A DNA stretch of 64,000 bases from positions 124,001 through 188,000 of the forward strand of contig NZ_JADNRN010000001.1 in assembly GCF_015595035.1 (NCBI RefSeq), given 5' to 3'. A model generated the notes under the pieces. The model was given only the letters and a program-made list of their open reading frames with translations. It did no database searches and was not told the origin of the DNA. The position numbers and the translations under genes are program-made. This document shows positions 53,874 through 62,932 of the stretch, one piece after another (the stretch's first letter is position 1; every line of letters begins with the position of its first letter). The stretch comes from Marinibium conchae (GTDB lineage Bacteria; Pseudomonadota; Gammaproteobacteria; Enterobacterales; Alteromonadaceae).

Positions 53874-55658
53874 TCAATTCAGTTTAGTCACCAAGAGATT
53901 TAGCTCTTGCTGTTCGTCATTGCTAAGCTCAGAGAACTTTGCTTTTGCCATTAGCTCATCAAGGCGAGCGCTAAAATGCCAATTTAGTAATTTTTTAAAG
54001 CAACCAAGATATTCGGCTTTCAAGTTCATTTCGCCAGAGAGTAAGTCGCTTTCTAATAATTGAGCCAAATGCTTGCTGTTGGGATGCTCTCTAAACGCCT
54101 CTAACACCATGCCGGTATTTGCTTTGGGATTTGCATAACAGTAGGCGTGTAAATCGATCAAAAGGGGAACACCAGGTATCGCTGTTTGTTGCAATAAACT
54201 GAGCTGTACATTTTTGCACTTTGAGGCAAGCTCTGGCGCATCGAGCAGTAAACGCAGCATCATTCGAAGTGGCGACTGCTTGATTTTTTTGGGGGCTTGA
54301 TAATCAATTTTACGAGGGGCTCTGCGACTATTAGCGTTTTTTATATCTCTGGCTAAAGTCTCTTTCGCTTCTTCACCGAAGAGACGAGACAAATCAAGTA
54401 GTAATAGTTCACGTTGATTTTCTCCCTGAATTTGATTTATCAGCGGCAATGCTTCTGCTTTTAGGGCGGCTTTACCTTCATTAGAACTCACTGAATGACG
54501 TTGTAACAAGTTATCAAAGAAGAACTTGGAAAGTGGAACAGCATCGTTGAGTAAGGCCTCGAAAGCATCTTTGCCTATTTGCCTAACCATCGTATCGGGA
54601 TCTTCGCCATCCGGCAGGAACAAGAACTTCATTGCTACGCCGTCCTTCAGAAACGGCAGTGCGTTTTCCAATGCGCGCCAAGCTGCCTCGCGGCCAGCCC
54701 TATCACCGTCATAACAACATACGATTTCGCTGGTAGATTTGAACATCGCCTGAATATGCTCAGGTGTTGTTGCTGTGCCCAAGGCCGCTACCGCATATTG
54801 AATATCAAACTGACTTAAGGCAACAACGTCCATGTAGCCTTCAACAACGAGTAAACGTTCAAGTTTACGATTGTTTTTTCGAGCTTGGTATAGCCCAAAT
54901 AGCTCAAAGCCTTTATGGAAAATAGGGGTTTCGGGACTGTTCAAGTATTTGGGACCGTCATCTTCCATTACCCTGCCGCCGAAACCTACAACACGCCCAC
55001 GTTTATCCCTAATAGGAAACATGACACGATTTCGAAAGAAGTCAAAACGACGTTTGTTGTCATTTTCTGAGATAAGCTTTAGCTCTAGCAGGCGTGACTG
55101 TTTGTGGTCATCTGTACCAAAGGTTTTAAGCACAGAGTCCCATTCAGGTGGTGCAAAGCCCATATCCCACGCTTTGACTACGTCACCACTTAAACCTCTT
55201 CCTTTAAGATAATCGATAACCTTGGGTGCTTGTGCATGATTCTTAAGTTGATGCTGAAAGAAGCGTGTTACCGACTCCATAAGCAAGTAATCTTGTTCTC
55301 GCTGGCTCTTTTGCTGGGCTGTCGGGGCAGGAGCTCCACCTTTTTCTCGCGGAACTTCCATGCCGTAGTTTTTGGCTAGCTCTTCGATTGCTTCGGGAAA
55401 TTCAAGTCGATCAAACTCCATTAAGAAGCTAATGACATTGCCTTTGGCACCACAACCGAAGCAATAATAAAATTGTTTTTCCTGGCTAACAGAAAAGGAA
55501 GGACTCTTTTCGTTATGAAAGGGGCAGCACGCTTGGTGGTTTTTTCCTGCTTTTTTGAGCTTTACTCGCGAATCAATAATATCAACGATATCGCTACGAG
55601 CAACAAGGTCGTCAATAAAATCACGAGGAATGCGTCCGGCCATGGGTGTCCTTTTCAA
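53874..55658 (-). CDS. dnaG: DNA primase
   Basis: Synthesises RNA primers for replication. 594 residues. The CHC2 zinc finger (CPFHNEKSPSFSVSQEKQFYYCFGCGAKG, about 41-69) is at the N-terminus, the RNA polymerase/TOPRIM core has LLVVEGYMDVVALSQF and VCCYDGDRAGREAAWRAL, and the C-terminal DnaB-binding helical domain is present (from about 450). It lies between yqeY and rpoD, the classical macromolecular synthesis operon order. Confidence 0.98.
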   Translation of the reverse strand: MKRTPMAGRIPRDFIDDLVARSDIVDIIDSRVKLKKAGKNHQACCPFHNEKSPSFSVSQEKQFYYCFGCGAKGNVISFLMEFDRLEFPEAIEELAKNYGMEVPREKGGAPAPTAQQKSQREQDYLLMESVTRFFQHQLKNHAQAPKVIDYLKGRGLSGDVVKAWDMGFAPPEWDSVLKTFGTDDHKQSRLLELKLISENDNKRRFDFFRNRVMFPIRDKRGRVVGFGGRVMEDDGPKYLNSPETPIFHKGFELFGLYQARKNNRKLERLLVVEGYMDVVALSQFDIQYAVAALGTATTPEHIQAMFKSTSEIVCCYDGDRAGREAAWRALENALPFLKDGVAMKFLFLPDGEDPDTMVRQIGKDAFEALLNDAVPLSKFFFDNLLQRHSVSSNEGKAALKAEALPLINQIQGENQRELLLLDLSRLFGEEAKETLARDIKNANSRRAPRKIDYQAPKKIKQSPLRMMLRLLLDAPELASKCKNVQLSLLQQTAIPGVPLLIDLHAYCYANPKANTGMVLEAFREHPNSKHLAQLLESDLLSGEMNLKAEYLGCFKKLLNWHFSARLDELMAKAKFSELSNDEQQELNLLVTKLN

Positions 55659-55754
55659 GCACGAATAAGTATGAGCACAGTTAGGCGCTGAAGGGCCATT
55701 GTTCTGTGCTCAATAAATGAAACAAAGAGGCATGTAGCTTAGCTGATTTTTTGC

Positions 55755-56198
55755 TTAATTCAATTTTGCTTTGATGCTGGCACTGAGTGAGCCCATATCT
55801 GCTCTCCCTGTGACTTTTGGCTTTAACCAGCCCATTACTTTGCCCATATCTTGCATTGTCGCAGCGCCTGTTTCGGCCATCGCTTGGTCGATTAGCGCAT
55901 TTATTTCGTCTTGAGTGAGGGCTTGTGGTAAGAAGCCTTGAAGAACTGCGATTTCAGCTTCTTCAACGTCAACTAAATCTTGGCGATTCGCTGCCTTGAA
56001 TTGAGTGATTGATTCGTTACGTTGCTTTACCATTTTCGTGATAATGGCTAGTACATCGGTATCGTTAAGCTCTATGCGCTCATCAACTTCTCGCTGTTTC
56101 ACAGCCGCCAAAGCCATTCTTAGTGTTTTTAGTGTGTCTTTGTCTTTAGCGCGCATTGCGTTTTTTTGCGCTTCTTTTAGCGATTCAAGTAATGTCAT
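55755..56198 (-). CDS. yqeY: GatB/YqeY domain protein
   Basis: 147-residue protein related to the tail domain of the GatB amidotransferase subunit; probably tRNA-associated, exact role unknown. Family pattern: LLESLKEAQKNAMRAKDKDTLKTLRMALAAVKQREVDERIELNDTDVLAIITKMVKQRNESITQF and a C-terminal MGKVMGWLKPKVTGRADMGSLSASIKAKL. ATG 56198 follows AAGGAAAG, so the longer frame to 56222 is not used. It lies between rpsU and dnaG, as in many gammaproteobacteria. Confidence 0.93.
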   Translation of the reverse strand: MTLLESLKEAQKNAMRAKDKDTLKTLRMALAAVKQREVDERIELNDTDVLAIITKMVKQRNESITQFKAANRQDLVDVEEAEIAVLQGFLPQALTQDEINALIDQAMAETGAATMQDMGKVMGWLKPKVTGRADMGSLSASIKAKLN

Positions 56199-56222
56199 TA
56201 CACTTTCCTTTTTACAAAACAA

Positions 56223-56248
56223 AAACGGGCGCCATAAGACGCCCGTTT
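56223..56248 (-). terminator. hairpin between rpsU and yqeY (partial terminator)
   Basis: AAACGGGCG pairs with CGCCCGTTT around CCATAAGA, in the 85-base gap between rpsU and yqeY. In the E. coli macromolecular synthesis operon a terminator after rpsU lets most transcripts stop there and keeps dnaG low; this hairpin has the same position, with a short T/G run after it. Confidence 0.75.
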
Positions 56249-56283
56249 AGAATAGAGTTGGCTGTTAGCCTGTCAAGTTGTGC

Positions 56284-56499
56284 TTAGTACAACTTGATAC
56301 GACGTGCGTTTTCGCGAGCTAACTTTTTCATGTGACGCTTTTTAGCAGCAGCTTTCTTGCGCTTGCGTTCCCAAGTTGGCTTTTCGAAAAATTCGCGACG
56401 GCGAACTTCAGATAGTACACCAGCTTTCTCACATGAGCGTTTGAAGCGTCTTAGCGCGATATCAAACGGTTCGTTATCTCTTACTTTCACGATTGGCAT
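56284..56499 (-). CDS. rpsU: 30S ribosomal protein S21
   Basis: 71-residue basic ribosomal protein needed for initiation complex formation. The sequence is typical throughout ([64 protein letters not shown] region, ending NARRIKLY). It is first gene of the macromolecular synthesis operon and divergent from tsaD. Confidence 0.98.
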   Translation of the reverse strand: MPIVKVRDNEPFDIALRRFKRSCEKAGVLSEVRRREFFEKPTWERKRKKAAAKKRHMKKLARENARRIKLY

Positions 56500-56832
56500 T
56501 AATTCATCACCTTAGATGTCTAATCTTCCAGGCATGTATTTTTACCCGGGCTTAAAAAATGGTGCGGAATACTAAAACTTTTAGGCTTGGTTGTAAAGCG
56601 CTTTAGTACAAAAATATTCACTTTTGTTGGTTTTCCGACAGCGGTGCGCAGTATATACTAGCTCCGCTTTGAATGCACCGAGATCACGCAATTAAATCCT
56701 ATGTTTTTGCTATTTTTTTTAGGTGCACTTTTAAGTGCTTGAAATTCTTGCGAACTCGTGACGAATTTTCTCTAAAGCTACTTATTTATTGCTATTATTC
56801 GCAAACCAACACTGTTATTGATAAGGCCATAT
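56500..56832. other. divergent spacer between rpsU and tsaD
   Basis: 333 bases without a gene. It must hold the promoters of the rpsU operon and of tsaD. A small hairpin, GCACTT/AAGTGC with a two-base loop, lies near 56724-56737. No clear consensus promoter pair was found by eye. Confidence 0.5.
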
Positions 56833-57846
56833 ATGAAAATCCTAGGCATTGAAACTTCTTGCGACGAAACAGGTATTGCTATTTATGATACAAATGAGGG
56901 TTTGCTGGCTCATGAGTTATATAGCCAAGTGAAGTTGCACGCCGATTATGGTGGTGTGGTGCCTGAACTAGCGTCAAGAGATCATGTTCGTAAAATAGTC
57001 CCGTTGGTTAAGCGGACCATAGCGGCGGCTAAACTACACTCTGATGATATTGATGGCATAGCTTACACTCGAGGCCCAGGCTTAGTTGGGGCCTTGTTAG
57101 TCGGCTCATCGGTAGGGCGTAGCCTTGCGTATGCTTGGGATATTCCTGCGGTGGGAGTGCATCACATGGAGGGACACCTTTTAGCACCGATGCTAGATGA
57201 TAATCCGCCCGATTTTCCTTTTATTGCCTTATTAGTCTCCGGCGGGCACAGCATGATAGTTGATGTGCAGGGGATTGGGCAGTATGAAGTTCTAGGTGAA
57301 TCTCTTGATGACGCTGCTGGAGAGGCCTTCGATAAAACTGCGAAGCTGCTCGGTTTAGACTATCCGGGGGGGCCGCTATTAGCGAAGCTTGCGGAAAAAG
57401 GCGAGGCTGGACACTACCAATTCCCACGACCGATGACCTCACGTCCAGGCCTTGATATGAGTTTTAGTGGTTTGAAAACCTTTGCTGCAAACACCATTTC
57501 AGCTTGTGACGGCAGCGAGCAAGCAAAAGCAAATATCGCTTTCGCCTTTCAAGAGGCAGTGGTAGATACACTATTAATTAAATGCCAAAGGGCGCTTAAG
57601 CAAACTAAACAAAAACGCTTGGTGATTGCCGGCGGCGTAAGTGCGAATAAACAACTTCGAGCATCGCTCCAAGACTTGAGTAAACGAAAGGGAATTGAAG
57701 TGTATTATCCAGCTTTTGAGTATTGCACTGATAATGGTGCCATGATTGCATACGCTGGCGCGCAAAGGTTAATGGCTGGGGAAAGAATTGGTTTGAATGC
57801 CAAAGCAATGCCCCGTTGGCCTTTAGATTCTTTATCGGCTATTTGA
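56833..57846 (+). CDS. tsaD: tRNA N6-adenosine threonylcarbamoyltransferase TsaD
   Basis: Transfers threonylcarbamoyl to A37 of ANN-decoding tRNAs. 337 residues from ATG 56833 (AAGG upstream; the TTG at 56818 is disfavoured). [19 protein letters not shown] starts the ASKHA fold; the metal histidines are in [45 protein letters not shown] and [12 protein letters not shown] are standard. It is divergent from rpsU, as in enterobacteria, and convergent with plsY. Confidence 0.98.
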   Translation: MKILGIETSCDETGIAIYDTNEGLLAHELYSQVKLHADYGGVVPELASRDHVRKIVPLVKRTIAAAKLHSDDIDGIAYTRGPGLVGALLVGSSVGRSLAYAWDIPAVGVHHMEGHLLAPMLDDNPPDFPFIALLVSGGHSMIVDVQGIGQYEVLGESLDDAAGEAFDKTAKLLGLDYPGGPLLAKLAEKGEAGHYQFPRPMTSRPGLDMSFSGLKTFAANTISACDGSEQAKANIAFAFQEAVVDTLLIKCQRALKQTKQKRLVIAGGVSANKQLRASLQDLSKRKGIEVYYPAFEYCTDNGAMIAYAGAQRLMAGERIGLNAKAMPRWPLDSLSAI

Positions 57847-57881
57847 GTGGGCTATCACGCTATCAATAGTAGGCAGAACTA

Positions 57882-58484
57882 CTACTCGTTTGCCTTACCT
57901 TTTTTCCAAACTTTGCTTTCCTCACCTCTGTATAAACGTCGAATATTAGCGCGGTGTTTGAATATGATGAGCACTGAGAGCATGATTACCGCATAGGTAT
58001 ATTCTGGTTTAAAAAGATAAGTATAAAGCGGCGCGAAACTGACTGTTACGATGGCCGCTAGCGAAGAGTAGCCACATAGCAGTATTACGATAAGCCAAGT
58101 GCCAAACAAATAGGCAGCCAAACTGTAACCCATTGAAATTAAACAGCCTAAAGCTGTCGCGACTCCTTTACCGCCAGAAAAACCAAAGAAAACCGGGTAC
58201 ATATGGCCCAAACAAGCGCAAATAGCAACTAGCCCCAGTTCTAGTTCACCAAGCCCAAGTAAAAATGCTACATATACGCCCACTGTACCTTTTAATACGT
58301 CAAAAATTAATACTAAGGCCGCGGCAACGGGGCCGGCGATACGTAAAACATTGGTTGCCCCTGGGTTTCCCGAACCTTGACGTCGAGGATCACCTTTGCC
58401 AAATAAGAAACTGACAACTATGGCACTTGAGACTGAACCCAAAAGATAGGCAGCAAGCATCATCATCACAGTGAATGAAATCAT
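57882..58484 (-). CDS. plsY: acyl-phosphate glycerol-3-phosphate acyltransferase
   Basis: Makes lysophosphatidic acid, first step of phospholipid synthesis. 200 residues with about five membrane helices. Signature motifs: GSVSSAIVVSFLFGKGDPRRQGSGNPGATNVLR (motif 1), HMYPVFFGFSGGKGVATALG (motif 2), and a C-terminal IIFKHRANIRRLYRGEESKVWKK (motif 3). It is divergent from folB, an order conserved with tsaD-plsY-folB in enterobacteria. Confidence 0.97.
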   Translation of the reverse strand: MISFTVMMMLAAYLLGSVSSAIVVSFLFGKGDPRRQGSGNPGATNVLRIAGPVAAALVLIFDVLKGTVGVYVAFLLGLGELELGLVAICACLGHMYPVFFGFSGGKGVATALGCLISMGYSLAAYLFGTWLIVILLCGYSSLAAIVTVSFAPLYTYLFKPEYTYAVIMLSVLIIFKHRANIRRLYRGEESKVWKKGKANE

Positions 58485-58566
58485 ATACTTGGGCCCTGTC
58501 TTGCGGTTACAATTACCCTAGACTACTAAAAGATATAAATAATCGCTAGGCGATAACGTGGAAACA

Positions 58567-58920
58567 ATGGATTTAGTAAAAATACAAGGCCTCAGCGTTC
58601 AGGCCCTTATCGGCGTTTATGACTTTGAGCGCCACGCCAAACAACGTTTATTACTTGATGTTGAGATGCAAACAAGTTTGCAAGCGGCTGCTGAATCAGA
58701 TGATGTTAACGACACCATCGATTACGGTAAGGTGGCTGAACGTTTAGATGAAATTGCACAATCATCATCGTACTACCTGCTTGAAGCATTGGCTAAGGAA
58801 ATGATAGAGAGCATACTTGCCGAATTTAAGCCATATTCGATAAGACTTACCGTTAATAAACCCGATATTCTGAAGAATGCTGAGAATGTTGCCATTTCTA
58901 TTTACCGAGAGCGTGAGTAG
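58567..58920 (+). CDS. folB: dihydroneopterin aldolase
   Basis: Folate pathway enzyme, 117 residues from ATG 58567. A GTG three codons upstream is in frame, but GTGGA there serves better as ribosome binding site. Family marks: LVKIQGLSVQALIGVYDFERHAKQRLLLDVEM, DTIDYGKVAERLDEIAQSSSYYLLEALAKEM, and the end VNKPDILKNAENVAISIYRE. The catalytic glutamate and lysine are in IGVYDFE and NKPDIL. folK starts on the last base of the stop codon. Confidence 0.95.
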   Translation: MDLVKIQGLSVQALIGVYDFERHAKQRLLLDVEMQTSLQAAAESDDVNDTIDYGKVAERLDEIAQSSSYYLLEALAKEMIESILAEFKPYSIRLTVNKPDILKNAENVAISIYRERE

Positions 58921-59423
58921 TGAGTCACTTTATTTTGATCAGTGTGGGCTCCAATATCGACAAAGAGAAACACACAACAGCGGGTTTAAATGAACTTGAG
59001 CTCGCCTTCGGAGAGTTGGGGCTATCGCCTATTTATGAGAGTGAGTCGGTAGGTTTTACTGGTGCAAGCTTTTTTAATTTAGTTGTGTCGGCAAGCACCG
59101 ACATGAGTGTGGATGAAGTTTGTCGCGTATTAAAAAAAATTGAAGATAATAATGGCAGGGTGCGTGGAGCCAAAAAGTTTGCTTCACGTACCCTCGATCT
59201 CGACTTGCTAACTTATGATGAAGTCGTAAGCCAAGAGCCGATCGTTTTGCCCAGAGAAGAGATTTTATACAATGCATTTGTGCTTCAGCCTCTGGCTGAT
59301 TTAGTGCCTACCCACAAACACCCCATTGTGAAAAAAGACTACCGCAGCCTATGGGCTGACTACGATAAACAAAAACAGAACCTTTGGGTTGCTGATTACA
59401 CATGGAGTTCTACGCAATCATGA
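58920..59423 (+). CDS. folK: 2-amino-4-hydroxy-6-hydroxymethyldihydropteridine pyrophosphokinase
   Basis: Folate pathway kinase, 167 residues. A GTG start at 58920 overlaps the folB stop, so translation is coupled. ISVGSNIDKEKH opens the fold; FNLVVSASTD and RTLDLDLLTYD (the metal-binding aspartates) are intact. The tryptophan usually found in RWGPRTLDLD is replaced here by KFASRTLDLD. Its own stop overlaps the uppP start (ATGA). Confidence 0.93.
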   Translation: MSHFILISVGSNIDKEKHTTAGLNELELAFGELGLSPIYESESVGFTGASFFNLVVSASTDMSVDEVCRVLKKIEDNNGRVRGAKKFASRTLDLDLLTYDEVVSQEPIVLPREEILYNAFVLQPLADLVPTHKHPIVKKDYRSLWADYDKQKQNLWVADYTWSSTQS

Positions 59424-60220
59424 CTTGGTTCGAAATTATTATATTGGCAATTATTCAGGGGCTTACTGAGTTTTTGCCGATTTCCAGTTCCGCTCATTTG
59501 ATACTGCCGGCTGAAGTTCTGGGTTGGCGAAATCAAGGCTTGGCTTTTGATGTTGCGGTGCATGTTGGGAGTTTGCTTGCTGTTATTATTTATTTTCGCA
59601 ACGACATTGCGAAGCTCACAGTGGGTTGGTTTTCACATGGCTTCAGCAAACAACAAACAACAGAGAGCAAACTTGCCTGGTGGGTGGTGATTGCGACCAT
59701 TCCTGGCGTTATTTTTGGTTATTTAATGAAAGATTGGATAGCACTCAACGCCAGAACTGCATTAGTTATTGCAATTACTACCATTGTTTTCGGTTTGTTG
59801 CTTTGGTACGCCGATGTCAAGGCAAAGCAAACAAAAAGTATAGAAAAAATAGGCTTAAAAGAGACGGTTATTATCGGTTTAGCACAAGCTGTTGCCATCA
59901 TTCCAGGTACCTCGCGTTCTGGTATCACAATGACGGCAGGCCTCATGATGGGCCTCGATCGTGAGAGTACCGCGCGCTTTTCTTTTCTACTTTCTATTCC
60001 TATTATATTGGGAGCGGGTTTATTTTCGGTCTTAGACCTGTTAGAAAATGTCGCTAAAGTCAGTTGGATGGAACTTGTGTATGGCGCCGCTTTCTCTTTT
60101 GTAGCAGCCTATTTGTGCATTTTCCTTTTTTTGAGCTGGATCTCTAAAATTGGTATGTTGCCATTTGTTATTTACAGACTGGTGTTAGGTTTCGTATTGT
60201 TATACATAGTTTTGGGTTAA
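59420..60220 (+). CDS. uppP: undecaprenyl-diphosphate phosphatase
   Basis: Recycles the lipid carrier for cell-wall synthesis. 266 residues, polytopic. The catalytic region QGLTEFLPISSSAHLILPAEVLGW at the N-terminus and VAIIPGTSRSGITMTAGLMMGLDRESTARFSFLLSIP in the middle are the two BacA/UppP signatures. ATG 59420 forms a four-base overlap with the folK stop; the frame extends to 59402 but that start has no support. Confidence 0.96.
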   Translation: MTWFEIIILAIIQGLTEFLPISSSAHLILPAEVLGWRNQGLAFDVAVHVGSLLAVIIYFRNDIAKLTVGWFSHGFSKQQTTESKLAWWVVIATIPGVIFGYLMKDWIALNARTALVIAITTIVFGLLLWYADVKAKQTKSIEKIGLKETVIIGLAQAVAIIPGTSRSGITMTAGLMMGLDRESTARFSFLLSIPIILGAGLFSVLDLLENVAKVSWMELVYGAAFSFVAAYLCIFLFLSWISKIGMLPFVIYRLVLGFVLLYIVLG

Positions 60221-60266
60221 TTTATATACGCAATATAATCGATAGTTTACGAGAAGGACTGCTACT

Positions 60267-60650
60267 ATGAATGACGTTAATGTAGTACCAACAGATACTA
60301 TTTTTACAAAAATTATAAATAAAGAGATTCCGGCCGATATACTGTTTGAAGACGAGCGTGTATTAGCATTTAAGGATATCAGTCCACAGGCACCGGTGCA
60401 TTTTCTCGTTATTCCTAAAAAGGCGATAGCGACGACTAATGACATCGCTGAAGAGGACGAGGCAACAGTTGGTTACATGCATAGGGTTGCCGCGAAAGTC
60501 GCAAATGACTTAGGGGTTGCACAAAGCGGTTATAGAACGGTAATGAATTGTAACGAGCACGGCGGGCAAACTGTGTATCATATTCATTTGCATGTATTAG
60601 CTGGAAAAGCGCTAGGATGGCCGCCTTATCAAGAGCGCCTGAAAAAGTAA
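60267..60650 (+). CDS. hinT: HIT-family (HinT-like) nucleotide hydrolase
   Basis: Purine nucleoside phosphoramidase-like protein of 127 residues. The histidine triad is in [66 protein letters not shown] is typical of the HinT branch. GAGAAGGA is upstream of the ATG. It lies alone between uppP and the HDOD gene. Confidence 0.94.
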   Translation: MNDVNVVPTDTIFTKIINKEIPADILFEDERVLAFKDISPQAPVHFLVIPKKAIATTNDIAEEDEATVGYMHRVAAKVANDLGVAQSGYRTVMNCNEHGGQTVYHIHLHVLAGKALGWPPYQERLKK

Positions 60651-60720
60651 ATAACGATTTACCATGTTGGCAACGGCAATTTAGTTGCGATACAAAAATT
60701 AAAATTAAGGTTTCATTTAC

Positions 60721-61554
60721 ATGTCTACTCAAAATGCACTGTTAACAATACTAGTTGAAAAAATTAATAACGATACCCTGGTTTTACCAACACTTCCTGC
60801 TATTGCTCTGAAGGTCCGAAAGTCGGCAGATGATCCCAATATCAACCTAAATGGCATGGCTGAGGTCGTTGGCCAAGACCCATCACTCAGTGCGCGCATG
60901 ATAAAAATATCAAATAGTGCTTATCTTGGCCGAACGGTAAAGGTAACTTCAACTACCCAAGCGGTTACTCGTATTGGTCTTAATCAAGTGAAAAATATCG
61001 CCACTGCGCTTGCAATGGAGCAACTATTCGTGTCAAAGAACGCCATCGTTAAGAAGTATATGGCTAGAATGTGGACAGACACGATTGAGATAGTGGCGAA
61101 CGCTATGGCGGCGGCACAAACATTTCAGCAAAGCACGGGGAAAAAAGACTTGAGTCTCGACACTATTACCTTGTCTGCTTTGGTAGCTAATATTGGTGCA
61201 TTGCCTGTACTCACTGAAGCAGAGAGACACGACAGCGTATTTGCTAATCCGACTTTCTTAGATGTCGCCATTGAAAAACTATCTGGTCGAATTGGGGGCA
61301 GCATCATGCGTGAATGGCAGTTCAATGATGTATTTATTCAATGCGCTGAGCATTGGAGAAACCTAGAGTTTTCTGAAGCGGGTATTACTTACATTGATTT
61401 TGTAAGGATCGGCGCCGCATTGGCTAATCAAGCTGATAATGGTGATGAAATTCTTACTCAGGCCATGGAGAAAGGAATTTTCAAAGAACTTGACGAATAC
61501 CACACGCCAGAGTTTGCAGAAATGAGAGACAACGCGAAAGCTATTTTTGCCTAA
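60721..61554 (+). CDS. HDOD domain signalling protein
   Basis: 277-residue protein made almost entirely of an HDOD domain (about 15-215): LPTLPAIALKVRKSADDPNINLNGMAEVVGQDPSLSARMIKISNSAYLG is a typical opening, and TLSALVANIGALPVL matches the position of the degenerate HD site. There is no attached EAL, GGDEF or receiver domain. Members are linked to signalling, motility and stress control, but the role of this one is unknown. A strong terminator follows. Confidence 0.9.
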   Translation: MSTQNALLTILVEKINNDTLVLPTLPAIALKVRKSADDPNINLNGMAEVVGQDPSLSARMIKISNSAYLGRTVKVTSTTQAVTRIGLNQVKNIATALAMEQLFVSKNAIVKKYMARMWTDTIEIVANAMAAAQTFQQSTGKKDLSLDTITLSALVANIGALPVLTEAERHDSVFANPTFLDVAIEKLSGRIGGSIMREWQFNDVFIQCAEHWRNLEFSEAGITYIDFVRIGAALANQADNGDEILTQAMEKGIFKELDEYHTPEFAEMRDNAKAIFA

Positions 61555-61579
61555 GCTTTAATAAGGCCACAGTTGGAAG

Positions 61580-61615
61580 AGCCCGGTAGAGTTTGCAAAC
61601 TCACCGGGCTTTTTT
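61580..61615 (+). terminator. terminator after the HDOD gene
   Basis: AGCCCGGT pairs with ACCGGGCT near-perfectly, with an inner GTTTGCAAAC palindrome, then a T-run, 25 bases past the stop. Confidence 0.92.
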
Positions 61616-61665
61616 GTGTGCGCAATCAATTTTTCATCGCTACTCATGACAATATGCTCTTACGA

Positions 61666-61674
61666 GGACACACC
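61666..61674 (+). repeat. GGACACACC word, intergenic copy
   Basis: Exact copy in extended context: CTCTTACGA before and AAATTCTG after. It lies in the 453-base gap between the HDOD and DUF3718 genes, which otherwise holds no open frame I would call. Confidence 0.8.
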
Positions 61675-61892
61675 AAATTCTGATGAGAAATGTTTGTAAG
61701 GACTCTGCAATGCCATTATCAACAATTCAAAAGCTACAAAATGCGATATTCTAATGGAATGCTGAAATGTGACTGTCTCTGATTAGCCCATGGAACGGCT
61801 ACAATGCCTATGGCATTACAAACATTGAAAGCAACTATAAGTAGCTTGATAAAAACTAGAAAGTAGGGTTTTTCGTGCACCGAGTACGATGG

Positions 61893-61940
61893 CTGATTCG
61901 CTGGTTGCCAAGAGCAATATAGCTGCCCTTGGCAAATCAG
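61893..61940. other. long hairpin in the intergenic gap before the DUF3718 gene's 3' end
   Basis: TTGCCAAG (61905-61912) pairs with CTTGGCAA (61928-61935), and the outer CTGATT and ATCAG segments extend the pairing across a small internal loop. There is no T-run. It could be the stem of a small RNA or the relic of a mobile repeat; nothing decides between them. Confidence 0.4.
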
Positions 61941-62007
61941 GATTTACTGGGAACGATCCTGTTCCAAATTCGTAATGTAGGCATGCTTGCCAACATCACT
62001 ATAAGCT

Positions 62008-62463
62008 TTATAAAGCTACTGTTCTTCCTTCAAAACGTTTGATAAATGATTCGATAGTGCGGCCATTACAAATAATGTTTGGGCTACTCAAGTCATGTTT
62101 TTCAAGGGCTGCGTCAACACCAATTAGGACTGCATCGCGGCATACTTTTGATTCAGTCGCTTCATCAGTGATGAACTTCACTTTAGTAATTTTTTCAGGT
62201 GTTACTGGTGTCGTTTTTTGGCTAAAGATTCTAGCAGCGCGTTCCAATGAGTAACCATTGCAGCTTAAGGTGCTTGTGAAGCGAGCAAAATTCTCACCGC
62301 TGTTCTTAACCATGGTGCGTGCGGCCTCTAAGCCTTCAGTTGCTGCGGTAAAGCATACTTGTGTTTCGAAAGTTGAATCAGCAGGACGAAGTTGAACGTT
62401 TGTTGCTGAAACTGACGATGCAAATACAGATGTAGCTAATGCGATAGATAATAGTGTTTTCAT
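62008..62463 (-). CDS. DUF3718 family exported protein
   Basis: 151 residues with a signal peptide (MKTLLSIALATSVFASSVSA). The mature part is an internal duplication: each half has a VC..A...G.EAA pattern followed about 33 residues later by a second cysteine in LSCNG or IICNG (C about 37 and 68; 108 and 130), suggesting one disulfide per repeat. Function is unknown for this family of mainly marine gammaproteobacteria. A twin-palindrome region lies upstream, so the gene is probably regulated. Confidence 0.8.
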   Translation of the reverse strand: MKTLLSIALATSVFASSVSATNVQLRPADSTFETQVCFTAATEGLEAARTMVKNSGENFARFTSTLSCNGYSLERAARIFSQKTTPVTPEKITKVKFITDEATESKVCRDAVLIGVDAALEKHDLSSPNIICNGRTIESFIKRFEGRTVAL

Positions 62464-62538
62464 TTTTTTTCCCAGTATTTAATGAATGTGTCGTTGTGTT
62501 GATAAGTATACTAATGACTTTTTTGCAGAGATCCAGCC

Positions 62539-62608
62539 TTTTCTGTAATTTAATTACAGAAAAGTGCAAAAAATCTTGTTTTTAATCTTAAATCTGTAAT
62601 TAAATTAC
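62539..62608 (-). promoter_or_regulatory. twin palindromes upstream of the DUF3718 gene (operator candidates)
   Basis: A perfect 25-base palindrome occupies 62539-62563: arm TTTTCTGTAATT, central T, arm AATTACAGAAAA. A second site, CTGTAATTAAATTAC at 62594-62608, repeats its core 55 bases further. Both lie 75-145 bases upstream of the gene start in a 469-base AT-rich gap (62464-62932) that otherwise shows nothing codable. Confidence 0.6.
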
Positions 62609-62932
62609 TATTAATTCACCTTTTACGATATAAATTAATCTTTTAGTAACATCATCAACAAATTGTTTTTATTAATTCAGGCCATTAAAAATAAAGGTTT
62701 GATGTTTAATGTGATAAATTATTCGTGATTGTTTTATTTTTGTAATAAAAGTACGGATTTTGGTTTTTTTGCGTTGATAGTTCAATAGATGTGCTGTGAG
62801 CGCATAAGGAACTCAGCTTAGAAAGTGCTTGCTAAAAGATGTGTGGAATTGAGAGTTTTGAATTTAATAAAATAGTTAAGAAAAATGGCGGTATTTATTT
62901 TTCTAACCGCCATATAGTTTGCTTGATGAAGC

